Origin: Anaerovirgula multivorans
GTDB taxonomy: Bacteria > Bacillota > Clostridia > Peptostreptococcales > Natronincolaceae
NCBI RefSeq assembly: GCF_900188145.1
Contig: NZ_FZOJ01000007.1
Location: 1 to 64,000, forward strand
Direction: 5' to 3'
DNA: 64,000 nucleotides
The stretch's first letter is position 1. Every line of letters begins with the position of its first letter. The translations under genes were made by a program, and so were the position numbers. Shown here piece by piece: positions 42,248-51,023 of this stretch. The notes under the pieces are model-generated. The model had not been told where the DNA came from. It did no database searches and saw only the letters and a program-made list of their open reading frames with translations.

Positions 42248-43183
42248 CTATAAAGAATCTTTCTTTATAACAGAAACTCCTGTATCCACATAGTCCTTGT
42301 CAATTGTATTTCCTTCAAGAACTTTAACAGCTGTCTTCACACCTTCATATCCCATAACATCAGGGTTCTGTGACATTGTAGCTAAAAGATGTCCTTCTTT
42401 TATAAGCTGTAGTATTGTATCAGATTTATCAAAACCAACACCTATAACTTCTCCACCTGCTTCTTTAATTGCGTTTCCTGTTCCTACAGTCGATCCTTCG
42501 TTTCCTCCAAAAATACCAACAACACCTTCAGTAATATAGTTAGCTGCTATATCCTTTGATCTTGCTGCATCTCCATCTCCATACTGTGTCTCAAGAATTT
42601 CAAAAACTGTTCCTTCAAATGCTGATCTAAATCCTTTTTCTCTTGCTACAGTAGATGCTGTTGATGCGTTTACATTTACTATTCCAATCTTACCTGATGT
42701 TACACTCTTACCTTTTAAAGCTTCCAACATTTCTATTCCTGCAATTTTACCAGCTGCTTCATTATCAGTAGCTAGTGTCTGTACTGCTGGAAAATCAGCA
42801 GGTGAATCAACATATACTATTTTAACGCCTTCTGCCTCTGCCTCTCTAAGTGCTGATGTTACTGCGGTTGGTCCATTTGCTGCAAGAAGTATTGCATCTG
42901 CTCCTCCAGCGATGGCATTATTGATACTTTCAATTTGCTTTGCATCATCTTTAACATCAGGAGCAAGCCATGTATAGTCTACATTGCCAAGTTCCTCTGC
43001 GGCTTTTTTTGCCCCTCCGTCAACAGTAACCCAGTGCTGATCCATCTGATCCATGGTTATAAGGTAAACCTTATAGTTTCCCCCTTCACTACCTTGGTTA
43101 CTTGTACCAGTATCGCTGGAGCATCCCACTACTCCAATAATAAGTACTAATGTTAAAACCACTGCTATAAGTTTCTTCTTCAC
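42248..43183 (-). CDS. sugar ABC transporter, RbsB-type binding lipoprotein
   Basis: Signal peptide with lipobox VVGC (Cys21) and a periplasmic-binding-protein type 1 body (KVYLITMDQMDQHWVTVDGGAKKAAEE; INNAIAGGADAILLAANGP; VYVDSPADFPAVQTLATDNEAAG; GIFGGNEGSTVGTGNAIKEAGG). It delivers a sugar to RbsC/RbsA. The sequence does not reveal the sugar. It lies third in the transporter block, after rbsA and rbsC. Confidence 0.9.
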   Translation of the reverse strand: MKKKLIAVVLTLVLIIGVVGCSSDTGTSNQGSEGGNYKVYLITMDQMDQHWVTVDGGAKKAAEELGNVDYTWLAPDVKDDAKQIESINNAIAGGADAILLAANGPTAVTSALREAEAEGVKIVYVDSPADFPAVQTLATDNEAAGKIAGIEMLEALKGKSVTSGKIGIVNVNASTASTVAREKGFRSAFEGTVFEILETQYGDGDAARSKDIAANYITEGVVGIFGGNEGSTVGTGNAIKEAGGEVIGVGFDKSDTILQLIKEGHLLATMSQNPDVMGYEGVKTAVKVLEGNTIDKDYVDTGVSVIKKDSL

Positions 43184-43238
43184 ATTAATCCCCCCATTTC
43201 ATTTATTTTAAAGCTTTCGCTTTAATAACTTGAATGTA

Positions 43239-44252
43239 TTAAGCTTTGACTTTTACTTTTTTTGCTTTGTTTTTATTGGCTCTTACAACGATATCAAGAA
43301 GAACAGAGATAATAACTATAATTCCTATGACTATATTCCTTATAGCTACAGGAGCACCGGCAAATTGAAGTCCATTTTGTAATACCCCCCAGATTGATGC
43401 ACCAATAATTGTTCCAAGAAGTATTCCTTGACCACCGAGGGTGCTGACTCCCCCTATCACTGATGCTGCTACTGCATAAAGTTCATAGGTTGTTCCAGCA
43501 TCCATCGTACCCATACCACTAATAGCTGTCATCACAAGTCCTACAGTAGCAGAGCATACTGAACTTACTAGATAAGCTTTGGTAATTGTACTTGATATGC
43601 TTACTCCTGAAAGATGTGCAGCATGAATATTGCTTCCTACTGCGTATATATGTCTTCCTGTTCTAGTTCTACTAAGTAGAAAATTGAATACCATCCAAAG
43701 AGCAAGAGCAATCCATATGGTATTATATAACCCAAAGGTTTTGCCATAATAAAAGAAATTTCTAAATCCTTCAGCCCCTGGTCCTATAGAATCAGTATTA
43801 TAGTTATTATTGACAATCTGCGCTATACCTCTTGCTATGGTCATAGTACCTAGTGTTGCTATAAAGGCTGGAAGCTTAGCTTTTGATATTAGCTGTCCGT
43901 TTAATAATCCTATAGCAAGAGCTGATATGTAAGTAACACCTACTGCAAGCCAGGGGTTCATGCCCTTCGTCATAAGTGTGGCTGAAATCATACAGCTCAT
44001 TCCTACAACAGATCCAATTGACAAATCAATATTCCCTGTAATTAGTACATAGGACTGTCCGATACCAATTAATATAATAGGCGCAATCTGTCTTAATAAG
44101 TTGGAAATATTCCTATTGGAAAAAAAGTTAGGATTCAATATACCAAACACGATAATAAGAACCAAAAGCCCAATTGTTACCGTAACAACTTGCCCCATTC
44201 CTCTTTTAGAAAAAAGTCTCCTTAATTTACTAGGTATTTTTTTGTTTTCCAT
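43239..44252 (-). CDS. sugar ABC transporter, RbsC-type permease
   Basis: The 337-residue permease has about nine membrane helices and the RbsC landmarks GQSYVLITGNIDLSIGSVVGMSCMI and GRHIYAVGSNIHAAHLSGV (EAA-like coupling loop). The longer frame to TTG 44279 overlaps rbsA but ATG 44252 has GGGAG at eight bases. Confidence 0.9.
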   Translation of the reverse strand: MENKKIPSKLRRLFSKRGMGQVVTVTIGLLVLIIVFGILNPNFFSNRNISNLLRQIAPIILIGIGQSYVLITGNIDLSIGSVVGMSCMISATLMTKGMNPWLAVGVTYISALAIGLLNGQLISKAKLPAFIATLGTMTIARGIAQIVNNNYNTDSIGPGAEGFRNFFYYGKTFGLYNTIWIALALWMVFNFLLSRTRTGRHIYAVGSNIHAAHLSGVSISSTITKAYLVSSVCSATVGLVMTAISGMGTMDAGTTYELYAVAASVIGGVSTLGGQGILLGTIIGASIWGVLQNGLQFAGAPVAIRNIVIGIIVIISVLLDIVVRANKNKAKKVKVKA

Positions 44253-44275
44253 ACTATAATCGCTCCCATCTTTTC

Positions 44276-45793
44276 TCAAGCTTCCATTCCTTCTTTAATC
44301 TTTCTGTCAAATTTGGTGGCATATTCAAGAATAATGTCCTGCGTAGCCTCTTTAATATCAAGTTCTTTCGTAATTCTTCCATCCGCCATAACTAGTATTC
44401 TGTCGCTGATCCCAAGTATCTCCGGCATTTCAGATGAAACGAAAAGCACTCCGATCCCTTGACTCTTTAATTCATTCATGAGATTATAGATTTCAACCTT
44501 TGAAGCGACGTCAATGCCCCTTGTAGGTTCATCAAATATAACCACCCTAGAATTTCTTACTAGCCATTTACCTACAACAACCTTTTGCTGATTACCACCT
44601 GAAAGGCTGTCTGCATCTATCTCTGTATTAGCTAATCTTATGTCAAGATTCTCTACTGAACTTGTTGTCATCTCTTCCTCTTTTTTTCTATTCACAATCC
44701 CTAGTTTATTAGCTATGATATCAAGATTAGGAAGAGCTATATTATCCCTTATACTAAGCTTTGTACATAGTCCGTCTTTTTTTCTGTCCTCTGGTACTAG
44801 TACAATTCCAGATTTTATTGCATCTATGGGCTTATTAATTTTGACTTCTACTCCGTCAATGATGATTTCTCCCGATTCCATGGGATTAGCTCCAAATAAT
44901 GCTCTGGTGGTTTCTGTTCTACCTGCCCCCATTAACCCAGCTATCCCAACTATTTCACCTTCATAAAGAGAAAAATTAATATCCCTAACCATTTTTCCTG
45001 CATTTAAATTTTTAACTTCAAGTATTTTCTCTTTTACATTTTTATCTATTCGCGGAAATTTCTCAGTGATTTCTCTTCCCACCATATAAGATATAATCTC
45101 TCTAAGACTTGTATCTTTATAGTCCATGGAAGTTATATATTGTCCGTCTCTTAGAATCATCACTCTATCAACGATATACTGAAGTTCTTCAAGTCTATGG
45201 GATATATATACGATACCATGGCCTTCATTCTTCAACCTTTTAATAATGGTAAATAAATCGCCAATTTCCTTTGATGTTAAAGCTGATGTAGGTTCATCCA
45301 TGATCAGTATTTTTGCCTTTGTAGATAGTGCTTTTGCGATTTCTACCATTTGCTGTTTAGATACAGATAGATCTCCAACGATTGTTTCAGGATCAATATT
45401 CATATTTAATCCTTTTAGAATCTTCCCACCCTCATCATTCATTTCTTTTTCAGATAAAACACCCTTTTTTGTTACTTCTCTTCCTAGAAAAATATTTTGT
45501 GCAACTGTAAGATGATCACACATATTAAGTTCCTGATGAATAATTGCTATGCCTAGTTCCTGGGCTTTAACTGGATTCATATCATCAATGGCCTCACCGA
45601 ATATTTTCATTATACCTTGATCTCTGGTATACACACCGGATAATATTTTCATCAGTGTAGATTTACCTGCTCCGTTTTCTCCAAGCAACGCAAGAACTTC
45701 TCCTGACTTTAATTTAAAAGAGACATGATCAAGAGCCTTTACTCCCGGAAATTTTTTGCAAACGTTTTCTAATTCAACAATATAATTATCCAT
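44276..45793 (-). CDS. sugar ABC transporter, RbsA-type double ATPase
   Basis: The first ATPase half has Walker A GENGAGKST, a DLSVSKQQMVEIAKAL signature and Walker B LIMDEPTSAL; the second half has the usual altered loop GLMGAGRTE, the signature LSGGNQQKV and Walker B VVIFDEPTRGID. All residues expected for an active MglA/RbsA protein are intact. Its Shine-Dalgarno AGGGGG (45799-45804) lies inside a long hairpin. It is a close contrast to the decayed paralogue upstream. Confidence 0.92.
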   Translation of the reverse strand: MDNYIVELENVCKKFPGVKALDHVSFKLKSGEVLALLGENGAGKSTLMKILSGVYTRDQGIMKIFGEAIDDMNPVKAQELGIAIIHQELNMCDHLTVAQNIFLGREVTKKGVLSEKEMNDEGGKILKGLNMNIDPETIVGDLSVSKQQMVEIAKALSTKAKILIMDEPTSALTSKEIGDLFTIIKRLKNEGHGIVYISHRLEELQYIVDRVMILRDGQYITSMDYKDTSLREIISYMVGREITEKFPRIDKNVKEKILEVKNLNAGKMVRDINFSLYEGEIVGIAGLMGAGRTETTRALFGANPMESGEIIIDGVEVKINKPIDAIKSGIVLVPEDRKKDGLCTKLSIRDNIALPNLDIIANKLGIVNRKKEEEMTTSSVENLDIRLANTEIDADSLSGGNQQKVVVGKWLVRNSRVVIFDEPTRGIDVASKVEIYNLMNELKSQGIGVLFVSSEMPEILGISDRILVMADGRITKELDIKEATQDIILEYATKFDRKIKEGMEA

Positions 45794-45798
45794 AAAAA

Positions 45799-45890
45799 CC
45801 CCCTAATTCAACTTCTACGATGTAATTCTTTAAATAAATCATATCACAATTTAAAAAATTACATGGTAGAGATTCTTTTGAATTAGGGGG
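45799..45890 (-). promoter_or_regulatory. 92-nt hairpin that buries the rbsA Shine-Dalgarno
   Basis: On the minus strand CCCCCTAATTCAA (45890-45878) is perfectly complementary to TTGAATTAGGGGG (45811-45799), and inside it TACCATGTAATT pairs with AATTACATCGTA and TTTAAAT with ATTTAAA, with small bulges. The AGGGGG that should serve rbsA is at the base of the stem, five bases before its ATG. It separates the signalling genes from the transporter genes. Confidence 0.75.
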
Positions 45891-45913
45891 ACATTTATTA
45901 GATGTTTACTTTT

Positions 45914-47350
45914 TTAAAGTGCTAAATCTTTTTTATCATAATTTCTTAAGAGTTTTCCATTCTCCATGACTAAAAGTCTATCAGAAACAGTTAAGGTATC
46001 AGATATATTGACAGCAAGAATGATCACTGCAATCCCTTTTTTCTTAAGTTTATTGATAAGTTCTATGATTCTTCCTCTTAAATACATATCCGCATCAGAA
46101 AAGGGCTGCATGATAAAAACAACCTTAGGGCTAAATATATGTATTTTGAAATATACTAGTTCATACAAGGATGTAGCATCCATTCCTCTAAGATTCCTTA
46201 CATCTACATTATCTCCTACGAATGATCTATATTCTTCCTTTATATTTCTTAATATCTTTCTATTGATAATACTTTTATTTAGTTTACGATCTATAAGAAA
46301 TGTTAAATTTTCCAAATAGGACATATCATAAAATAATGTTTTATTAACAGGGTTTTCAGGTATAAACACTACTTTGTTTATCAATAGATTATTAGCATTT
46401 ATAGGATCGATAGTATGATGATCTAATAGGATGTCCCCACTTATAGGTTGATTGAGCCCACTAAATATTTCAACAATATCTTGAATCCCTTTATTATTAA
46501 TATCAAGAATCGTTATACATTCACTTCTCTTTACAGAAAAACTTATGCCTTTAAGATTTTCTGTGATAAAATTTCTGAATTCAAAAATTCCTGAATTTTC
46601 ACTTAGTTCATTTAGCTCTGTGCTATTATCGAAGGATATAATATAAGGTTTTAAAATTTCATCAGAAAAATCTTTTTTATCGATTACCTTGATGATCCCT
46701 CCATTTTCTAAAAGGCAAACCCTATCACATATCTTAAAAGCCTCTTCATGATGATTGGCCATATAGAGAAAGGATATACCTCGCTTCGTATAATATAAGA
46801 TTAACTTTTGAAAATTGGAAAGTTCTTCAATACTTAAAAAGCTTGACAGTTCATTAAATATGATGAGTTGTGCCCCACTTATCACTGCTTTAATAAGTTC
46901 AATCACTGTTTTTTGAAAGAGAGATAATTCAGAAACATATTCATATGTCTCTATCTTTATTTCCAGTTGTTTTAGTAATTCATCAGTTTTTGTTTTTAGC
47001 TTCTTTTCTCTTATAATATAATCGTGAAAAGTATGATTAAGAACATTAATATTATCTGTCACCTTAAGATCTTCTACTAATTTCGTCTCTTTATCAATTG
47101 AATAAACTTTGTTATTGGTCATGTTGCTGTGCTCATAATAATTTACAAGCTCCTCATTAAAATATATTCTCCCAAAATTAATGGATAGATTTTGTGATAT
47201 AAGTTCTATAAGCTGCCTTTTCCCATGATTATTAAGAGGGATTAAACCCATAATTTCCCCTTTAAAAACATGGAAGTTTATATTATCTAAGTATGTAATG
47301 CCCTCTATCTTTCTTGTTACATTCTCAATTCTTAATATTTCTTCTCTCAT
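45914..47350 (-). CDS. degenerate RbsA paralogue (probable pseudo-ATPase)
   Basis: The 478-residue protein keeps the length and two-domain layout of RbsA, but both nucleotide sites are eroded. First half: Walker A reads PLNNHGKRQ (residues 38-46), signature ELSLFQ (141-146), Walker B QLIIFNELSS (161-170, Asp to Asn). Second half: the loop reads ILDINNKGIQ (281-290), signature LRGMDATS (387-394), Walker B VVFIMQPFSD (410-419, Asp to Met and Glu to Gln). The reading frame is intact, so it is maintained. It lies 33 bases after the YesM-like kinase gene and probably has a structural or signalling role. Lysine-rich and more diverged than the neighbours. Confidence 0.85.
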   Translation of the reverse strand: MREEILRIENVTRKIEGITYLDNINFHVFKGEIMGLIPLNNHGKRQLIELISQNLSINFGRIYFNEELVNYYEHSNMTNNKVYSIDKETKLVEDLKVTDNINVLNHTFHDYIIREKKLKTKTDELLKQLEIKIETYEYVSELSLFQKTVIELIKAVISGAQLIIFNELSSFLSIEELSNFQKLILYYTKRGISFLYMANHHEEAFKICDRVCLLENGGIIKVIDKKDFSDEILKPYIISFDNSTELNELSENSGIFEFRNFITENLKGISFSVKRSECITILDINNKGIQDIVEIFSGLNQPISGDILLDHHTIDPINANNLLINKVVFIPENPVNKTLFYDMSYLENLTFLIDRKLNKSIINRKILRNIKEEYRSFVGDNVDVRNLRGMDATSLYELVYFKIHIFSPKVVFIMQPFSDADMYLRGRIIELINKLKKKGIAVIILAVNISDTLTVSDRLLVMENGKLLRNYDKKDLAL

Positions 47351-47383
47351 GATCCCATCCTCATATTGAACCCATTAAAAATA

Positions 47384-48391
47384 TTAATCCATTATAAAAG
47401 GTATTGTTATTTCAACATCTGTTCCTGCCCCTACTTTGCTATACACATAAATTCCATATTCATCGCCAAAAATAAGCTTAATCCGATTGTTTACATTGAG
47501 TAATGCAATCCCGCCTTTATTTTTATCTTCTTTCATATATTCAAGAGAGGCTCCCCTAAACTTTTTATTCAGTTTTCTAACTCTTTCTTCTTCTATCCCT
47601 ACACCATTATCAGATATTGTAATAATAAGCCTTTTACTTGTGGCAAGAACCTTCAATGTCAATATCCCCATTCCCATTTTTCGTTCTACTCCATGGAAAA
47701 TAGCATTTTCAAAAATAGGCTGTAAAGTAAGTTTTGGAATTCTTGCTTTAAGTATTTCTTTATCATGATCAACTTGAAAGTCGGTACTAAAATCTAGTTT
47801 TTCACCAAACCTGAATTTTTGTATTTTATAATAGTTCTCCACATTTGTTATTTCATCTTCAAGGCTTACAAGTTTATCCACATTTGATATTGTATATCTG
47901 AAAAAAGTTGCCAAGGCTTCAGTCATATTAGCAATACTATCTACACCTTCAATTAAAGCTTCACTTCTTATCCCTTCCAGTGTATTATATAGAAAGTGTG
48001 GATTAATCTGATTCTGAAGAGCTAAATATTCAGCATGCTTCTTAGAGCCTTCTATAAGTTCTTTTGTATCAATAATCTCTTTAAACTTTTGAAAGGCAAG
48101 TAATGATTCGTGATTGAAAGGTACTCTAAGGTCGAAGACCCCTTTAAAAATATATCCTTCATGAAAGAGTCTTAATACCTTGTTGCTTTCTTTATAGGGT
48201 CTGTATATCCATTCATAGGAGAGATATAAAACCCCGGCTATAAAAAGTGTATAGATGAATAAAAAAATATAGGTTCCATTACTTATAGAACTAGATATTA
48301 AGTGTAAAAAAGCTATTAGAAGCATAATAGTCATGGTAATGAGAACAATAAAAATTCTATCAAATAAATAAAGTCTTTTTTTATCCTTCAT
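47384..48391 (-). CDS. YesM/LytS-type sensor histidine kinase with minimal sensor
   Basis: Two adjacent membrane helices (about residues 12-33 and 37-61) have almost no extracellular loop. The phospho-acceptor region is LQNQINPHFLYNTLEGI and the ATPase region has LTLQPIFENAIFHGV, ISDNGVGIEEERV and GGIALLNVNNRI. Typical YesM kinases have a large extracellular domain of 200 or more residues, which is missing here. Signal input must come through the membrane or from a partner, perhaps the pseudo-ATPase and transporter. It is 10 bases after the response regulator gene. Confidence 0.88.
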   Translation of the reverse strand: MKDKKRLYLFDRIFIVLITMTIMLLIAFLHLISSSISNGTYIFLFIYTLFIAGVLYLSYEWIYRPYKESNKVLRLFHEGYIFKGVFDLRVPFNHESLLAFQKFKEIIDTKELIEGSKKHAEYLALQNQINPHFLYNTLEGIRSEALIEGVDSIANMTEALATFFRYTISNVDKLVSLEDEITNVENYYKIQKFRFGEKLDFSTDFQVDHDKEILKARIPKLTLQPIFENAIFHGVERKMGMGILTLKVLATSKRLIITISDNGVGIEEERVRKLNKKFRGASLEYMKEDKNKGGIALLNVNNRIKLIFGDEYGIYVYSKVGAGTDVEITIPFIMD

Positions 48392-48400
48392 CTCATTCTC

Positions 48401-50011
48401 CTATGCAAATATTTTTCTATATTCATTAGGTTTTAAGCCTGTGTGTTTAATAAATGATTTGGTAAAGTATTTGGCATCATTATATCCCACCATGAGGCAT
48501 ATATCCTGTATCCTTAAATCTGATTCTTTTAACAAATCCTTGGCCTTCTCAATCCTAATCTTAGAAAGATACTCGATATAGGAGGTTCCAGTTTCTTTCT
48601 TAAAAAGACTGCTGAAATAGCTTGGATTAAATCCTATATGCGCACCTAAATCCTCTAAAGTGATATTTTTCATGTAGTTCTCTTCTATATATTTTTTGGC
48701 CTGCCTTATTTGTCTAAGATTATTGTAGGGTTTATCTCCAGCTAAAATCATTAAAGAAGAAGTAATATACGCCAATAACTCATTAAACAAACAGTCAATA
48801 GAGTTACAATTGTCTATTATATTTTTTAATTTTTTATCGTTTTCAGGAACATGATCAATTTTCATATTATTGCTTTTCATCGTTATATCATAAATATTTC
48901 CTACCTCATTGAGCAATTTTTTTAATTCAGCACCCCTTATATTTTTAGAGCTTATATCCTTTTTGAAATTGAATATTATTTTCTTTACCTCATCTATATC
49001 TAATAATTCTACAGCTTTAATAAATTTCTTGGAGAAATAATAGAAAATATCTTCTATTTCAGTCTGATCCGTTCTTCTCCCATCAATTTCTATTATTTTT
49101 CCTGTTCCTTTTAGTATTCTATCTTCTATTAATAGTTTTGCTGATTTAAATGATTGTGTAATGTCCTTTAAATCTGCTACTTCTTCTCCCAATGCAACTG
49201 TGACCTCAATTTTCTCAGCAGTAGAAATCCTTTGATTAAAATATTCTAAAATCTTTAAAAGAACTGCCTCAATTTGTTTTTTCTCATTTGGATTATAGTT
49301 AATTAGAATATATAAATTGCTTTTATCTTTAATGATGCCTAATTCGTAAGTAATGTTTTGCAACTTTGGTTTAGTCATATCTACTGTGTTATCAATGATA
49401 TTTTTTATAATATTTGAATCCTCTTTACCCATATAATCAATTTTTAATGCAACGATACTAAAAAAGCCCTCTTGAAAATTAAAATGATAATTTTCATTGA
49501 CCTCATTTAAAGTATACTCTTTAAAGCTTTCTGAATTAAATAATATAAAATTATTTAAAAATGATTCTCTGATTTTATTTACATCATTTTTAAGGATTAA
49601 TTCATACTCTTTCTCTAAGCTAATTTGTCCGTTTTTCTTTTTTACGCATCCCATTACTTTAAGCAGTGCTTTAAGTAAGTCATCTCTATTTATAGGCTTA
49701 AGAAGATAATCTTTTACGCCAAACTCTATTGCTTTCTTAGCATATTCAAATTGGCCATATCCACTTATTATAATAAATTCCAAATCATTATTCATTTTTT
49801 TTGCTTTTTCTATCATATCTATCCCATCGTAACCAGGCATTCTTATGTCGGTAATAACGATGTCTGGTTTTTCTTTTTCAATAAGTTCAAGTGCTTCGAT
49901 GCCATTATTGGCAGTTCCCACGATAAGCATATCTAGTTTATCCCAATCTATAAATTTGATTATAAGCTTGCATATTCGAGTTTCGTCATCTGCTATTATC
50001 ACTCTAATCAT
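48401..50011 (-). CDS. AraC-type response regulator (YesN-like)
   Basis: The receiver domain (residues 1-120) has DDE near residue 8-10, the phospho-acceptor Asp in IVITDIRMPG and Lys in DYLLKPINR. The centre (130-420) is a poorly conserved linker. The C-terminal 100 residues carry two AraC helix-turn-helix motifs (LEDLGAHIGFNPSYFSSLFKKETG and IQDICLMVGYNDAKYFTKSFIKHTG). It is the first gene of the sugar locus. ATG 50011 has AGGGG upstream; the longest frame begins at a TTG. Confidence 0.9.
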   Translation of the reverse strand: MIRVIIADDETRICKLIIKFIDWDKLDMLIVGTANNGIEALELIEKEKPDIVITDIRMPGYDGIDMIEKAKKMNNDLEFIIISGYGQFEYAKKAIEFGVKDYLLKPINRDDLLKALLKVMGCVKKKNGQISLEKEYELILKNDVNKIRESFLNNFILFNSESFKEYTLNEVNENYHFNFQEGFFSIVALKIDYMGKEDSNIIKNIIDNTVDMTKPKLQNITYELGIIKDKSNLYILINYNPNEKKQIEAVLLKILEYFNQRISTAEKIEVTVALGEEVADLKDITQSFKSAKLLIEDRILKGTGKIIEIDGRRTDQTEIEDIFYYFSKKFIKAVELLDIDEVKKIIFNFKKDISSKNIRGAELKKLLNEVGNIYDITMKSNNMKIDHVPENDKKLKNIIDNCNSIDCLFNELLAYITSSLMILAGDKPYNNLRQIRQAKKYIEENYMKNITLEDLGAHIGFNPSYFSSLFKKETGTSYIEYLSKIRIEKAKDLLKESDLRIQDICLMVGYNDAKYFTKSFIKHTGLKPNEYRKIFA

Positions 50012-50043
50012 ATGCTTCAACCCCTATTATAGAATTTTGCTTT

Positions 50044-50243
50044 ATAAACAAGTCTTCCTTTGAAAGGTTTATTGGTTGACTTATTTGAAACCAATAACGA
50101 AAATTATAACTTTTCTACAGATTTAAAATGTTTATAATTTCCTATTGGTTATAAACAAGTCTTCCTTTGAAAGGTTTATTGGTTGACTTATTTGAAACCA
50201 ATAACGAAAATTATAACTTTTCTACAGATTTAAAATGTTTATA
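50044..50243 (+). repeat. 107-bp tandem duplication upstream of the sugar locus
   Basis: A unit beginning ATAAACAAGTCTTCCTTTG occurs at 50044 and again at 50151 with no difference seen over about 95 bases. Each unit holds the dyad ATTGGTT-10 nt-AACCAAT. The joining word TTTCCTATTGGTTATAA occurs between the copies and again near 50300. It lies immediately upstream of the response-regulator gene, where the operon promoter should be. Related words (CTTCCTTTGGAAG) occur near 56290. Confidence 0.8.
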
Positions 50244-50373
50244 ACGCTAGTTTTATCAATTTTTTCCTTTTAATCTTTAATTAATAAAATTGATTTAATT
50301 TCCTATTGGTTATAATAATCTTATTGTATCAATATTCGGTGTTTTTTGCATCTATATTCTCTCTTAAAAAGAA

Positions 50374-50409
50374 AAACATCCTTCAAGCACTTTTAGGAGA
50401 AAGGATGTT
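50374..50409 (-). terminator. terminator after the GNAT gene
   Basis: On the minus strand AACATCCTT pairs with AAGGATGTT around a long loop and runs into TTTCTTTTT. It is the second stem after the GNAT gene. Confidence 0.7.
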
Positions 50410-50430
50410 ACTACTCAGAAGAAAACAAAT

Positions 50431-50459
50431 TTAAGGCAGGGATTAACTCCCTGCCTTAA
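50431..50459 (-). terminator. repeated GGCAGGGA terminator module
   Basis: TTAAGGCAGGGA and TCCCTGCCTTAA form a 12-bp perfect stem 10 bases after the GNAT stop codon. The same module is found at 30363. Confidence 0.7.
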
Positions 50460-50468
50460 GCTTTACTT

Positions 50469-50906
50469 TTAGTGCTTTTCAAAACTCATACTATATTCTG
50501 ATTCATTAGTTTCTTCATTTAATTTCTCATACTTTTTAATAAATCCAACTTTTTCATAGAAATTGACTGCCTTTTTATTTTCCTTGTAAACTGCTAATGT
50601 TAAGCTATCATATATTTCCTTGATATGCTCAATCAATTTTTTCCCAATACCCTTACCTTGACAATTTATATCAATAAACAATGCTCCTATATGTTCCCCT
50701 TGTAATATGCTGATAAAACCTTTTATTTCATTTTCGTCTAAATACACATAAGTTTCAGCCATTGGGAGATATTTTTCTTTTACAACTTCATAGCTTTTTA
50801 ACCAATATTCCTGGGAAATAAATCTGTGTGCCTCAATAGTTGACTCTCTCCAGATTTCCATGATTTTATTTATTTCTTGTTCATTTACATTCAACTTTCT
50901 TATCAT
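50469..50906 (-). CDS. GNAT-family N-acetyltransferase
   Basis: The 145-residue protein has the acetyl-CoA motif A (LFIDINCQGKGIGKKLIEHIKE, with Q/RxxGxG/A) and motif B (VYKENKKAVNFYEKVGF). ATG 50906 follows GGAGG; an ATG 13 codons upstream lacks a site. It resembles small YjdJ/PhnO-like acetyltransferases; substrate unknown. A terminator-like stem lies in its own leader. Confidence 0.87.
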   Translation of the reverse strand: MIRKLNVNEQEINKIMEIWRESTIEAHRFISQEYWLKSYEVVKEKYLPMAETYVYLDENEIKGFISILQGEHIGALFIDINCQGKGIGKKLIEHIKEIYDSLTLAVYKENKKAVNFYEKVGFIKKYEKLNEETNESEYSMSFEKH

Positions 50907-50998
50907 AATACTTTCCTCCAAATTCATAGTGTCTTTTATTTTCACTATGAAAATATATATCCACTAGATGGGTTTAAGATTTTTTCTAAAAAAATAAA

Positions 50999-51023
50999 AA
51001 GCTGTAGCAATGGTCCACAGCTT
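50999..51023 (-). terminator. terminator-like stem in the GNAT leader
   Basis: On the minus strand AAGCTGT pairs with ACAGCTT and is followed by TTTATTTTTTT. It lies about 95 bases before the GNAT start, with TTGATA/TATATT-like promoter words upstream, so it could attenuate GNAT or end a short RNA. Confidence 0.55.

Noticed and set aside
50044..50320. CRISPR array
   Set aside because: Only two long identical units occur without regular unique spacers, and there are no cas genes.
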